Positions 37,042-49,094 of a DNA stretch of 64,000 nt are shown in pieces. A model generated the notes under the pieces. It did no database searches. It saw only the letters and a program-made list of their open reading frames with translations, and was not told where the DNA came from. The position numbers and the translations under genes were made by a program. The DNA is from Trochalopteron elliotii (Eukaryota; Chordata; Aves; Passeriformes; Leiothrichidae): positions 1,279,541 to 1,343,540 of the forward strand of contig JANPWX010000062.1 in NCBI GenBank assembly GCA_024734555.1, in the 5' to 3' direction. Position 1 is the first letter of the stretch. Every line of letters starts with the position of its first letter.

Positions 37042-37501
37042 TGTAACCCTGTAAATGTAAGACTAATCCTGGTCCCCAGAATGGAGCAGGCATTTTCCAA
37101 ATACCAGGACATGCGTTGTGAACTGTAAATGGACAAGTTAACACTTTGATTTACACCAGAAAGGAGGGTGGCTCGCCAGGATGTAGGTCCTTGAGCTAAT
37201 CAGATCTTGGGCACCTGGACCATCAACCCATCGACACCCATTTCGAGGGTGGACCCTGAATTTGAAGACATCATCATCCCAAAAGAAGATTCCCGGAAAA
37301 TCCTTTCGGACGTGGCCCAGTACCAGGAAACCTATTCAGGATTCATCATCAAGCGAAAAGACTGGGTTTGAATTTGAAGACACAATACCTCTGCTGCAGG
37401 GAGGCACAAAATACAGTATAAGAACCTGGACTCAACCACCAGAAAATCATGGAACAGTGTGAGATAGCAGCCCTGCTGTCGGTTGTCTGTTTCACCCAAC
37501 A
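37042..37501 (+). mobile_element. Unassigned LTR-like repeat
   Basis: A compositionally distinct block begins TGTAACCCTG and can be ended at CACCCAACA, giving TG...CA limits. The flanks (TTTT and TTTG) do not form a convincing TSD. GAATTTGAAGACA occurs twice, near 37258 and 37369, followed by related sequence. A possible AATAAA lies further right (about 37549-37554), so the true end could be beyond 37501. It is similar in style to the retroviral LTRs here but does not match the others in the window. Orientation is uncertain. Confidence 0.4.
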
Positions 37502-37687
37502 TTTGAATGTTGTTTTCCGTGGCTGTCCCAGATAGATTTTAAAATGGAAAAATAAAAACTTATTCTTTTATCCAATTGGCTAGTTAATAATTTATAACAA
37601 ATGGATAAACAAACAGAAGGGCTCAAATCTTTGCTAGGAGATTCTGTTGTTTTGTAGTTCAGCACAGTAATGTCTGCCACATCTTTA

Positions 37688-38010
37688 TGTACACTGTGGC
37701 TGAGATTAACTTAATTTTCTTCATACCAGCCCCTATGATGACGAGCTTTGGAATTTTGGCTTGTACAGTGTTGGTAAAAATATGATAATTTGGCTATTGC
37801 TGAGTAGTTCTTGCAAAATGTGCTCTCCTCTCTACTCTGCCCTACTCCCCAGGCAAAAGGAGTAAGATAAGGCTGGGGGCAAGGGGCTGGAAGGAGACAC
37901 AGCTGGGACAGCTGACCCAGATTGTCATTCCACACCAGATGATATCATGCTCGACAATAAATGCTGGGGGAAAGGGCAAGAAAAAGGAGTGAGTGAATCC
38001 GCATATGGGG
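37688..38010 (+). mobile_element. ERVL-type LTR, 5' part only
   Basis: It follows the family of 44690-45254: GTGGCTGAGATTAACTTAAT, TTTCTTCATA, then 'tgtacagtgttggtaaaaata' and 'ggctattgctgagtag' blocks, GACACAGCTGGGACAGCTGA, 'ttgtcattccacaccagatgatatcatgctc', and ends in a purine-rich part near 38010. The R and U5 regions are missing. The minus-strand frame 37711-37935 is a shadow of this repeat. Confidence 0.78.
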
Positions 38011-39907
38011 ATTTAAATTTGATTATTTTAATTTTAAATCTCTAAAATAATTTTTTAATTCAATTTAGGCAAATTCTCTTAAAAGATGTCCCCTTTCTTT
38101 TTCATTTTTAATTGTCTTTTTTAAGAAATAAAAAATCAAATAGGAACCTAGAAACAGTATTTACAATTCTATGTTTTTTCACAATCATGTTAGTCCTGAT
38201 TTCTTACTTGAAATAGTGATCTTAAAAGTATTCTATTTCATATTTCATATTCACTAATTTCCCATAGTTTACAGAAAGGTTTTGAAAGACATTCAAGAAG
38301 CAATTACTCAAATAATTGTTTTATGATATATAACTGTGATGAAACATAGAGTTGAAAACCCTTTTCTTTTCTCTGTCCTCCAAAGTCCTCAAGACAAAGA
38401 TGAGGCTAAAAGAAAAGCATAATGACCTAAAAGTTTTACACGGTGGTGCCAGGCTTTTTACCTGCATGTCTGTCTTCTACAGCATCTTATAAAGGGTCAG
38501 TTATGGTGCCAAGTGGATGGTAATAGTTACTTCATAAGGCCTCATATAGAGCTATGGACCACAACTTCTGAGAAATGAATGTTCATATATTTTTATTCTA
38601 GTTCATTTATTTTCTGAAGCAAAAAGTCATGATCAATCACCCAGAGATATTGTAAATTTATTATCATATTTAGACATATGTGTTTTCTCTCAGGCCAAAA
38701 CCAAAAAAAAAACATCTTGGAGGTTGGTGGAGTTATTATTCAAGGTAATTAACCTGTATTGTGTTCTCTATTTGTACACATTATTTTTGAAAGAAATGAC
38801 TGAATGTTTTTCAAAGGAAATTTTTAAGATCAGGAAAGCAGAATTGCAAGATCTTATAAGTGATCCTTTGTAAAAAAATGGAAAACCATAACTAATGTAC
38901 TAAAAGATTAAAAAAAAAATACTAAAATTGTTTACCAATTTTTCCTATATATCATCTGAGAACTGAAGAAGTGCAGGACAGCCTCTGTGCAATAAGGAAT
39001 GATTTGACTGAAGCAAAACATTGGAGGGGAGGAAAACTTGATTAATTAAGCTTCGTTGTAGGACAAACCTACAGGGAAAACAGTAGACTAGACCATTCCA
39101 ACACACACGTAGACAGTTGAAAAATGTCTTGAAGGTGCTGCTGCCAAAAATGTCTTTGGAAACATTGTATCTCCAAAGCCTTTGGCCTAAACTCTCCTGT
39201 AAAGTAGACTAGAAATTCCTGGAGTTTTCTACAAACCTGTCTTCATACGTGTGTGCCACTTTGTTCAGCTAGCAGGTGGTTTGATCCTCACCTGAGTCAC
39301 AGAGACTCAGAGATCTGAACCTTTTCATTGTCCCTTTTCTCTGTCAGTGATCAGCCAGGTAAAAATGTGAACAGAAAGATAGATGTGGAGAAGTGTGGCT
39401 CAGGTAGAGTTATTACTCCCCATTAACCTTTACCTAGAGAATTTCAGATCGCAGCAAGAGAACCATCTTCAGTTTAATGTTGACCTAGAATCCCTGTGTT
39501 AATAACACTAAGATGAGATAGGGGATTGAAAACTGTTTCCCAGAGCTCATTGTTCTATTTTTAACTGTTGAATGCCTACCAGTATGTTGTTATTCTAGAC
39601 ACAAAGGGATGGATCAAGTTCCCATTACAATCCTTGGAAAATCTCCTAATATCTCCTAATATTTCTGTGGATATTAATGCATACCAATAGTACATACATG
39701 AAATTACACCACAAGCAGTCATCAATAGAGTACCAAATATCCAACAAAGGGAAAATATTGGCACTTAAAAGTACATTGTTTCCCACAAGCAGGATTCATT
39801 CATTAAAATTATCAAAAATTATCAACATTATGAAGAGGCAAGAATCAATTTACAGGACATGATTTCTCTATGATATCTAGAACCATATTAAGCTTAACAG
39901 CACTCAC
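38011..39907. other. Unique A+T-rich stretch
   Basis: I see no gene or repeat family in this segment. Confidence 0.5.
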
Positions 39908-40185
39908 CATAGAATCATAGAATGGTTTGGGTTGGAAGGGATCTTAAAGATCTAATTTCCAGCCCCCTGCCACAAAAAGAGATGCCACCCATTAGATCAA
40001 GTTGCCCAGGGCCCCACCAAACCTGGCTTTGAACACTTCCAGGGAAGGAACATTCACTTCCAGGGAAGGAGCCATCTCTGGGAAGCTTGTTCCAGTGTCT
40101 CACCACACTCACACTAAAGAATTTCCTTCTAGCACCATATCTAAATACAGCTTCTTTTAGTTTTAAACCATTCCCCCTTGTCCAC
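39908..40185 (-). mobile_element. CR1 LINE 3'-end fragment
   Basis: Well-preserved reversed CR1 end. The plus strand starts with the tail CCATAGAATCATAGAATGG, then GGTTGGAAGGGATCTTAAAG, CAGCCCCCTGCCAC, AAGTTGCCCAGGGCC and GCTTGTTCCAGTGTCTCACC, and finishes near 'aaaccattcccccttgtcc'. A small internal duplication (CACTTCCAGGGAAGGA, about 40035-40070) is present. This is one of the youngest-looking CR1 copies in the window. Confidence 0.92.
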
Positions 40186-40489
40186 AAACTTAAAAATTAG
40201 TTTCAAAAAAAGTTTGCTTTACAATGGTGATCATCACCTGGAAATAGAAGAGATAAAATTTTCGGGAAATTGCATCAAGACTATAGGCTAATGACATGAT
40301 GGAGTTATAAAAAGAAAAATCTATTTATCCTAGGTTATATCAGAATATTTCCTGTAGTCAAGATCTCTCTTTCTATATGATAAATCTATAAGAGCTTTCA
40401 GAGGTTATTTTCAGCAAATGTTTATCAAGAGTAACTTCTGCTGTGACTATGTCTAGATCTCATTTAGTTTCGTCAAACAGAATGTTATG
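40186..40489. other. Spacer between two divergent CR1 copies
   Basis: About 300 bp of A+T-rich unique sequence, with nothing recognisable. Confidence 0.5.
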
Positions 40490-41040
40490 CCAGCAATGTG
40501 TCCTTGCTGCAAAGGAGGCTAACAGTATCCTGTTCTGCATTAGGAGTGTTCAGCAGATCAAGGGTGGTGAGAGAGCAGCCCAGGAGTGATGCATCTGGAG
40601 CACTGGGTCCAGGTCTGGACCACCAAGATACTGAAGGGTCTGGAACATTTCTCCCCTGAGAGAAGTGGAACTGTTTAGCCTGGAGAGAAGAAAGCTGGGG
40701 GGAAGCTTCATCAGTATATATCAATATGTGAAGGGAGGGTACAAATAAAACAGGGTCAGGCTCTTTTGAGTGGGGGACTGCAACAAGAGGCCATTGGTGC
40801 AAGCTGAAACATGGGAGGTGCTCTCTGAACATCAGAAAACACTTTTTCATTGTGGGGGTGACTGAGCACTGGCAGTTTTCCCAGGGAGGTTTGGAGGCTG
40901 CACCCTTGGAGGTTTTCAAAAGGCATCTGGACATGTTCCTGGCTCTAGGAAATATTGCTTGAGCAGAAGACATGGGCCAGATAATCTCCAGAAGTTCCTT
41001 CCAACTTAGTAATTATGTGATTGTATGAGTTCTATGATCT
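40490..41040 (+). mobile_element. CR1 LINE 3' fragment
   Basis: It follows the CR1 3' region from the 'ctgcattaggagtgttcagcagatc' block through 'gtccaggtctggaccacc', GAACATTTCTCCCCTGAGAG, 'gcctggagagaag', GAGGTGCTCTCTGAACATCA, TTGGAGGTTTTCAAAAGGCA and AAGTTCCTTCCAACTTAG, to a degenerate tail TATGTGATTGTATGAGTTCT (about 41015-41034). The 162-codon minus-strand frame over it is an antisense artefact. Its 5' end faces that of the 39908-40185 copy. Confidence 0.88.
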
Positions 41041-44000
41041 TAAATGTACACCCTTGTTCAGTGATCTTTGGGCAGGAACCTTTCCTGCTTTATTTTAAAC
41101 AAATTTCTCTGCCTGTTTTTTCTTTAGAGTGGGTCTCTTCATGTCCTCAGTTTATTAACACTTGATGGCCTAGCTTGAAATTAAAACAGGCCCTAAAAGC
41201 ATTTCTTATGTTTGAAACTTTTCACTTTATTTTATATTCTTGTTCTTTTAATGAACAAACCTTTTTGTAAATCTAGCTACATATAATTCAGCTGCAGGCT
41301 ATTTTCTTAATTTTATGTTTCTGTAACAAAAATCACCTGATTAAGCAAAATCCATATTTTCATTGACTGAAATTCTCAAAATGTTGAGAACAAGCAACAA
41401 GCTTTCAAAGAAACATCTGTTCAGATGGAAATACCATTTTTTTCTACAATCAAGCCCTTGCCTTTCTGCTCTGCTATTTTTTGCTTTGCTCTTTAGAGCT
41501 AATACTTTATTCATGAGAACTACAAATATGCTTTAAAGCAATTTAACATTTTGTTTTGAACTCCAGTTCCTTAAACTACCATTTCTACAACTTTGTAGCA
41601 GGATTTAATATGTTTTCTGAACAAAACTAAAATGATGAAAAATAACTCATCTGTCTGAAATGGACTTCTGGCTAATTTTGTCATGTTTCTTTATAATAAA
41701 CAGTGATAGGATGATACCGTTCAATAGTGAATTCTGTAATTTTTAGGCCTATACATAGGTACTTGACACCTAAAAATTATTCAATTTCTTAAGTTTTTTA
41801 CTTACGTTTTTTAATTTTTGGGAGTTGCTGTGCTTTTTTCAAGGTTTCAAAGGCAGAGGGGCTTGATGGTATAAGGAAAACTTTTCAAGTTCTAACGAAT
41901 GCCACTGCCAGAGCCTTGTTATTTTCTTAGGCTTTTGATATTAAAAAAATGCTTGTTCCATGATACTTTGGAGACCAAACATTGTGGTAGTATGGGATGG
42001 AATCAAAATACTGTCTTGAACAAGTAGAAATATTTTTGAGCAGTTTATCTGCTTAGTTTTCCTTTCATATGAGGAAGTCAAAATTTCTTGTATGTTCATT
42101 AATTCATATTGCAGTTCTAGGGAAAAGATAATTCCATAAGTTGTTCCATTATCCTAACTTTTTATTTAATTTTACACTTAACAGTAAGATGTCTTTTCTA
42201 AAGGGATTCCCGTAAAGGTACTTACCTACTGTGTCTGGCCTCTTTACACAAGTGCAGTGCGCATTTTTTTCACAAAAATCTTCCTGTTGTGGTGAGTTTT
42301 AGCCCAGATTTTCCTTTAGGAGAATGTCATGATGAAATGTAAATAACTTTCAATCATTTTGTTGCTTCTAGTACCAGTTTTGTTATACAATGCAATGTTC
42401 ATTAAAAGGGTGGGGGTTTTCCATAGGAAAATAGAGATTTTTTTTCTGTGAAATTTTATGCAAGTCTACTAGTTGTTTTCACTTGTTTGTTTAATATATT
42501 ATGAGCTACAAAAATATATCAAATCATTTGTCATGTATTAAGAATGGATACTGGGAAATCATGGAAACTAGAATTCTCCCCCAGTAAATAGTTTTAGAAA
42601 AACCACTGTGGTGTGAGATTTGGCATAGAAAACTATAACACTCTGTAGATAAATCTCTGTAAATTAATTTTTTTAAATTTTGTTTTTTGAAGTATTGATA
42701 TACATAACAAAGTAGTCTTACTGTGATGAAACAAAAACAAGAACAAAAGGCCATGTATAAACTTGAAAATGAACAGCTGAAATGGAACATTTACAGAAAT
42801 AGTGGAAAACCTCTTCCTGGTTGCAATTTATGCCTATTGCTACATTTAAGCCTAGCAAACATCTGTCTTTATACCCTGCATTTTCAAAGGTCTTAAAGAA
42901 GTTTGGTTTAGCATATGTATATGGTCCTCTTAACTGTGTGAGTAGCTAGACACATGTTGTTGTGGGCCATGTGGTTCCTTTCACTCTTGAATGAAACTGA
43001 TTAGTCCAAGTAATCATTTTAGAAACACAGTTGGAATGTTTCTTACTGCTTAGAGAATAGACTTTTCTGAACTGCTTAGAGAATGGTCTTCATAAAGAAA
43101 TTCAGCTTAAAGTTAAATATAGATGATATTACTGTATCTGGAATAGGAAAAAATGGATTCAGAAGAAAAGGAAGTCTCTCCTTCAAGCCAGTGAAACGAA
43201 ACCATATGACCTAGTGTTCAGGAATTCCTTTGCGATGGTGAAAATTTGCATTCTATTTATGGAACTGATAGCATCTTATTCCTATTTTATCCTAATACTG
43301 TCCATGCATTATGCAAGACATTATTTTAAATGAGTGTCAGAGTCAGAAAGGTACAGTTAGACACATTTATTCTTTCCTTTGCCCTATGAATCTAGATTCT
43401 TTTCCTTATATAACATTGCAAAGCTTTACAGGAAGAAAACAGAGAATGACTTTCTCTTATCCTATTCAAAGAGTGTATTTTTTTTCTTTTGGCAATTATC
43501 CAGAAAAGTACATGTTTTTTGTTGGAATACTCTTCAGCAGATACAAAAGCTTTAATCTGTGGGTTTTTATAATGCAGTTATACAAAAGGCTGTAAATACA
43601 GAAGTGTTCTAGAAGTACTCCTGTGTAGTCATCTGGTTCCGTGAGGAACCCATGTGTGTAGAAATAAATCTCCTGGAAACCCAGTTTTCAGTTTTCAGTT
43701 GTCTTAACATTCTTATAAATATTTTGACTTTACAGAGTCATAGTGCCTACCCTGGCTTGGGCTCTACTTTAAGGCCAGATTCACAGCTCTAGATAGATTT
43801 AGATTTTCTTCTTTCTCTCTTCTTTTGAAGAAGATATATTTTCTACCTCTATCTTTACTATTACGAGCAGCATAAAAGAAAAAATGATCAGCATAGTAAT
43901 ACCAATCCTCAAACACTATGTCAATAATATTACCTTAGTAAGAAGTGTTAAAGTAAGAAAAGTTACTTCCCCTTAGTTGGCATAGTATTCACACAACAAT

Positions 44001-44689
44001 GATAGTGGTTTGTTCCAGTTCTGAGATAGTTTCAATTAAAGATTGAATACAAACAAGGATCTTTGAACATTTTTGGAAAAGGTGTTTCAAATTGATTGTG
44101 TTTTTACATATTTGGGGCTGAATATAGATCCTTATCTTGTTAGGTGTGCTTGACTGAAGGTTCTGTAAGGGTGGTTAATTTATCATTTTAGTTTTCAGTG
44201 AAGATATTAATTTATTTCTGTGTAGCACCACTCATGAATGGGTGACTGCTAAATAAGATTGTGAAGCTAACATAAAACAGAAGTTGAAATTGTGATACAT
44301 GAAAAGAGCCTGCAACTTGGCCACTGAGCTTATGGGATTGTACCAGAAACGCAGAGGATTTGAGGGAATTCTTATGTTTTATTTCCCTTAGATTTTATAG
44401 AACCAGCATGACCCAGGGAACTTTCCTCCAGTAATTGCTCTTAAAATCACTTCATGAAATCACTACTCTTCTGTTCAACAATTGTGGGTCAGGACCTAGT
44501 TATTTCTGGAAGTCTGACAAGCTTTGAAATACAGTTTGAAATACAGCAGTATGTGAATCCAGCATGAAGTGGGAGTGAATTACAAACTTCTGCAGTATCC
44601 CAAAGTACTAGAATTTCTTTTGTGAACATAGTATGATAATTACTCACCTGTAACTGTTGAAGTTCTTATTACTGCAGAGCTTGAACACG
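41041..44689. other. Unique A+T-rich stretch
   Basis: I see no gene or repeat family in 3.6 kb. A short direct repeat ACTGCTTAGAGAAT occurs at about 43047 and 43073. Confidence 0.5.
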
Positions 44690-45254
44690 TGAGCCTGTTT
44701 TAAGTCTGGCTGAGATGGAGTTAATTTTCTCCATGGCATCCTCATATCTCTGTTCTTTGTATCTAGAAAGGTGTTGATAACACACCAGTATTTTGGGTAC
44801 TGCTGAACAGGGCTCCCACAGCATCAATGCTGTCTCTCCAACATTCCACCTCCCACCAGTAGAGTTTGGGGTGACGTCATTGACCCAAATTGACAAAAAG
44901 GGATATTCTGTACTGTACAACATCAGCTCAGACATAAAAGTTAATTAAAAAAAGGAGGAAGGAAATAATTCATTATTATGACATTTGTCTTCTAGAGCAA
45001 CTGCTATGCATGCTAAGCCCTGCTTCCCTGGAAGGGCAGGACATTGTTTGATGTTGGGAAGTAGAGAATAAAATACTTTGACTTTTTTCTTTGCTTTGTG
45101 CACTCAACCTTGATTTTGCTTTATGAAACTGCCTTTGTCTTGATCCACAAGTGTTTATTGTTATCTTATTTTCTTCTTCCTTGTCCCGATGAGGATCAGA
45201 GTGCTAGAACAGTGTGATAGGAAACTAGCATTCAACCGAGGCCAACCCATCACA
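44690..45254 (+). mobile_element. ERVL-type solo LTR, near complete
   Basis: It starts TGAGCCTGTTTTAAGTCTGG and ends CCAACCCATCACA (565 bp). Family blocks present are GCTGAGATGGAGTTAATTTT, GTGTTGATAACACACCAGTA, TATTTTGGGTACTGCTGA, ATTGACCCAAATTGACAAAA and GGGATATTCTG. The polyadenylation signal AATAAA is at 45067-45072. A perfect CRE palindrome TGACGTCA lies upstream at 44872-44879. Flanking bases (GAACACG left, GAACCAC right) are similar but not an exact TSD. No proviral interior is present. Confidence 0.85.
44872..44879. promoter_or_regulatory. CRE palindrome TGACGTCA in LTR U3
   Basis: This is an exact cAMP-response element consensus inside the U3 of the ERVL-type LTR, about 190 bp upstream of its AATAAA. 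The related copies carry altered versions (for example GATGATATCATGC in 37688-38010). Binding is not shown by sequence alone. Confidence 0.6.
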
Positions 45255-47829
45255 GAACCACAGACAACAGTTCTGAGATACAAGGTCAGAACTTTTAGTT
45301 GGAGAACTAGTAAGTAGGTAAGCTATCCACAAGTTGATGTGGTGGGTTACACCTTAGAAAAGGTGTTTGTTCTACAAACTTGTGAACTAGCAACAATTCT
45401 GTAGTCTATCTTTGAATATTAAGAATAAAATACTGGGCAGGAACCAGTGTAAGCAATTACAAAAAAATTACAAAAAAGCAATTACAAAAAAATTACAAAA
45501 AGCAAGCTTTGCTCAACTTTTCAGGCCTTGACAACTTTACCAGTTTTGTCTGTCTTAATCTTAACCCGCTGAATAAAATGAGCTTGTTTAACCATATCAT
45601 CAGTTTACTAATTATTACTCAGTTTATTAATTATCATGTTATTATTAATAATTGTATCATTTAATAAATAATTTATTATTATTACTCAATTTCTTAGTTT
45701 TAATTAGATTTATATAATCATGTGGTGTATTTGTTCTATAGATTGTAGTAGAAAGTAATTGTGCTATATAGAAGGAAATACACATCACACTAATAGTAGT
45801 AGCAATATAAATACAGGTATCATAGAACAACAACAGTCTTGAAAGGGACACAGTGGAGTGTAAAAAGCTGCAGACATGAGATACCATATGAAAAAGAAGG
45901 CACAGGATGAGAAAGGAGATCACATAGCTATAAATAACTCACTAGTGGTCATATAAGAAAATGTAGACTTGATTGCTGGACAAAAGCAATTTTTGAGATC
46001 AAGAAAGAAAAATTAAAATAATTACCCAACATATGTAAGGTACTGCATATATTTACCTATACAATAGAATTTCACGAAAATTATGAAAAGCAATTGCAAA
46101 GCCTTTAATGCTATATTTTTATAATTTTCTTCTTGTTCTATAAAAACTAAATGTAGGCCAAAAAAATCATTGATTTGTCTTCAGGTTCCAACAAAAATTC
46201 GGCTTTACGTATGGAAGCATGTTTCCTGTTTTTCTCAGTTCCTGCCAAACATTGCACTTAACTGATTTCAGCAGAGCTGTGCTGCTTTGTAGCAATTAGA
46301 AAAATGGGTTATATTGTTGGAACTCTTCCAACATTTTCAATGTCGGGAGCTGATTTTGGTTGTCAACAATTTAATGCATTCTTACAATTCAGCATCTTGG
46401 GATCTTCTCTCTGAAAACAGAAAAAAAACCGCTTCGCCCTCCCTTCAGCCTTTTCTTAAAGGAGAAATAGAGCTCTTTATCACTGCATATTCAGTTGCAC
46501 AAATGTAAAATTGCTGTCTTCCAGTACACAGTGAGTATGTTACCATACTACTAACAGGCCACAGCCTTTCAATAAGTATACAAAGGCCCAGAATTTTAAC
46601 TGACCCTGCTTGCTTTGTTTGAACTTGGCCTACCTGGAACAGTCTTGACAATCTTTATAGCTACTAAAAAAAGCTAACTGTATATTATCTAATCTATTTC
46701 AGGTTTAGTTTACCATAATTTTTTCTATTGTAACACCTGCTGTTGTGAAAACATTTTTTGTTTCTTGTAGTCTTCTACTTATTCTGTTCTATTAATATTA
46801 TTACTGGAGATGGTAAAAAGAAACACTTATTCTGGGAAAATTAATTATCTATGACTCTAGAGTAATGATGTAAGGATATACACTCTGAATGCCTGCATGA
46901 AAGACAAGAAGAGAGTCCCCAGGGCTATAAAGAAATCATCAGTGGTCAGGTTATAGGTAGTTTGGAAGTTGGGGACCAGTTTTAAAGATAAAAAAAGAAA
47001 CAGTGTCCAACACACATATACCACAGAACATACAACAATTACATAGAAATCATAGATTATGGACTAAAAAAGAAAAGGGGAGCTTTAGAGAATATATGAA
47101 CTTCAACAGACAATGGAGTGAGAATGACATAGTTTCCTTCTAGTAAAGAACTTGGGAATACAAATGACTTCTCATGTGCAGGTGTGTATTGGGTTCTTTG
47201 TTTATTTGCTTGTTTGGGATTGCTTTGGTTTGAGCTTTGCTGTTTTTTTTTTTTCTTTTGTTCAACAAAAATGGAAAGATAAGAATAACACCAAGAAAAC
47301 AGGCAGATACTATTCAGTTAGATCAGTTTTAACTGTATCATGAAAGGGAATGACCAGTAGTTGGATACACTGGTCTATAATTGTTACTATCACTGTAACT
47401 GTACTAATTAAAAATTCTTCTTTGATTTTAATTCTTTAATTAGAATATCAATAAATGCTCAGGCTTGTATACGTTTCTCTAGTCCACATAAATCTTATGA
47501 TGTAGTTGGTCTGGTACCAAATCTTCAGGTTTGGTTCTAGTTTGCATACAACTATGTGTTGCACTACCTGCTATTATATGGATTTGTGCAAAAACTGAGT
47601 TGATGATGATATGAAGGGGAAAATAGAGGTGACAGAACTGTACAGGGTTATTTCTGATTTTTTTCTCACAAACAGTTCTAGATTTGAATCTGTTGACACT
47701 TGTAGCATTTTCCTTATTATCATATATTCATAATAAAGTCTGTACAACATATTGCTATGGTAGAATGGTAAGTAATAGTGATATCCATTGAAACTCTGCT
47801 TTCAATTAACATGAAGTATGGGACATAAA
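45255..47829. other. Unique A+T-rich stretch
   Basis: I see no gene or repeat family. It contains a 25-bp tandem duplication (45453-45501), AT-rich simple sequence at 45590-45680 and a T-run near 47230-47245. Confidence 0.5.
45453..45501. repeat. 25-bp tandem duplication
   Basis: GCAATTACA7TTACA5-6 units at 45453-45477 and 45478-45501 are identical apart from one A in the final run. Confidence 0.9.
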
Positions 47830-49094
47830 AACCTGGGTAATTAGAGACCTGTCCGTTTGACCTCAATGTCTAAGACTATGCAACAGATTATCTTGACTGC
47901 AGTTCCACAACATGTACAGGACAACCAGGGATCAGGCCCAGCCAGCATGGGTTAAAGAAAGGCACGTCCTGTTGACAAATCTGGCCTTTTTTCACCACCA
48001 ACTGGCCAACCTAGAGCATGATGGAAAGGCTGCGGATGTTCTCTACCTGGACTTCAGTAAAACTTTTGTCTCCCATGGCATTCTCCTGGGAAAGCTGGCA
48101 GCCTATGACTTGCACAGATGCTCTTTCTGGGTAAAAGACTGGCTGGATGGCTGTCCCAGAGAGTGGTGGTGAATGTGCTACGTCCAGTTGGTGGCCATCA
48201 CTGCCGGGGTTTCCCAATTAATGAGTGTTAATACCTTTATCAATGATCTGGATGAGGGGATCACCCTCAGTAAGTTTGCAGACAGCACTAATTTGGGTGA
48301 GAGTGCTGGGTAGCAGGGCTCAGCAAAGGAATCTCAACAAGCTGGAACAATGAGTCACGGCTCATGAGGTTCAATAAGGTGAAGTGCCCTGTCCTGCTCT
48401 CAGGTCACAACAACACCATGCAGTACTAAAGGACTGGGGCAGAGCAGTTTGAGAGCTCTTCAGCAGAAAAGGACCCAGGGGTGCTGTCAGCAGCTGGCTG
48501 AACATTGGCCAGTGTGTGCCCAGGTGGCCAAAGTGGCCAGTGGCAGCTCAGCTTGTGTCAGAAACAGAGCAGCCATCAGGAATAAGGAACTGATTAGTTC
48601 CTCTTTAGTCAGCACTGATGAGGCCACATCTATCTGTGTCCAGTTCTGGGTCCCTTACTGCAAGGACATTGAGGTGCTGGAGTGTGTCCAGAGAATGGCA
48701 ACAGATCTGGGAAAGGGTCTAGAGAGTATCATATGGGGAGCAGCTGAGGGAGCTGGGGGTGTTTAGACTGAAGAAAAGGAGGTTCAGGGGAGACCTTCTC
48801 ACTTTCTACAACTACCAGAAAGGAGGCCATGACCAGGTGGGGTTCAGCCTCTTCTCTCAGGCAGCTGGTGATGGGACAAGAGGAAATGGCCAAAAGCCAA
48901 CGGAGGTTCAGGTTGGACATCCAAAGAATTTCTTCACTGATGGGTAGTCAAGAACTAAACAGGCTGCTCAGGGAAGGAGCAGGGTCACCATTCCTGGATA
49001 AGTTTAAGAAATGACACTTTGTGCTATGGTTTAGTTGACATGATGGTGTTTGGTCAAAGACCTTGGAGGTTTTTTCCAACCTTGCTGATTCTAT
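47830..49094 (+). mobile_element. CR1 LINE, longest copy in the window
   Basis: About 1.27 kb spans the second half of ORF2 and the 3' end. It begins at the 'attagagacctgtccgtttgacctc' block and runs through the RT motifs (listed separately). It continues via the 'gagtactgtgtccagttctgg' equivalent (48635-48655), 'agggagctgggggtgttta', 'agaggaaatggcc' and CGGAGGTTCAGGTTGGACAT. It ends GACCTTGGAGGTTTTTTCCA, ACCTTGCTGATTCTAT. Several frameshifts and internal small losses exist. The terminal tail is a single ATTCTAT. Confidence 0.9.
47912..48290 (+). pseudogene. CR1 reverse transcriptase remnant
   Basis: The frame encodes LLTNLAFFHHQLANLE, then DVLYLDFSKTFVSHG and LGKLAAYDL, matching conserved CR1 RT motifs up to the YLDFSKAF(D) box. 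The Asp of KAFD is lost (KTFV). In another frame the sequence LSKFADSTNLGE (FADS at 48275-48286) corresponds to the catalytic FADD box with the second Asp changed to Ser. At least one frameshift separates the two. The enzyme is inactive. Confidence 0.8.

Noticed and set aside
40485..40973. 162-codon minus-strand open frame
   Set aside because: It is antisense to a CR1 3' region, which is often open on the reverse strand.
46310..46660. Possible exon or conserved block (64-codon frame at 46314)
   Set aside because: No splice-site pair brackets the frame and the translation shows no family features.
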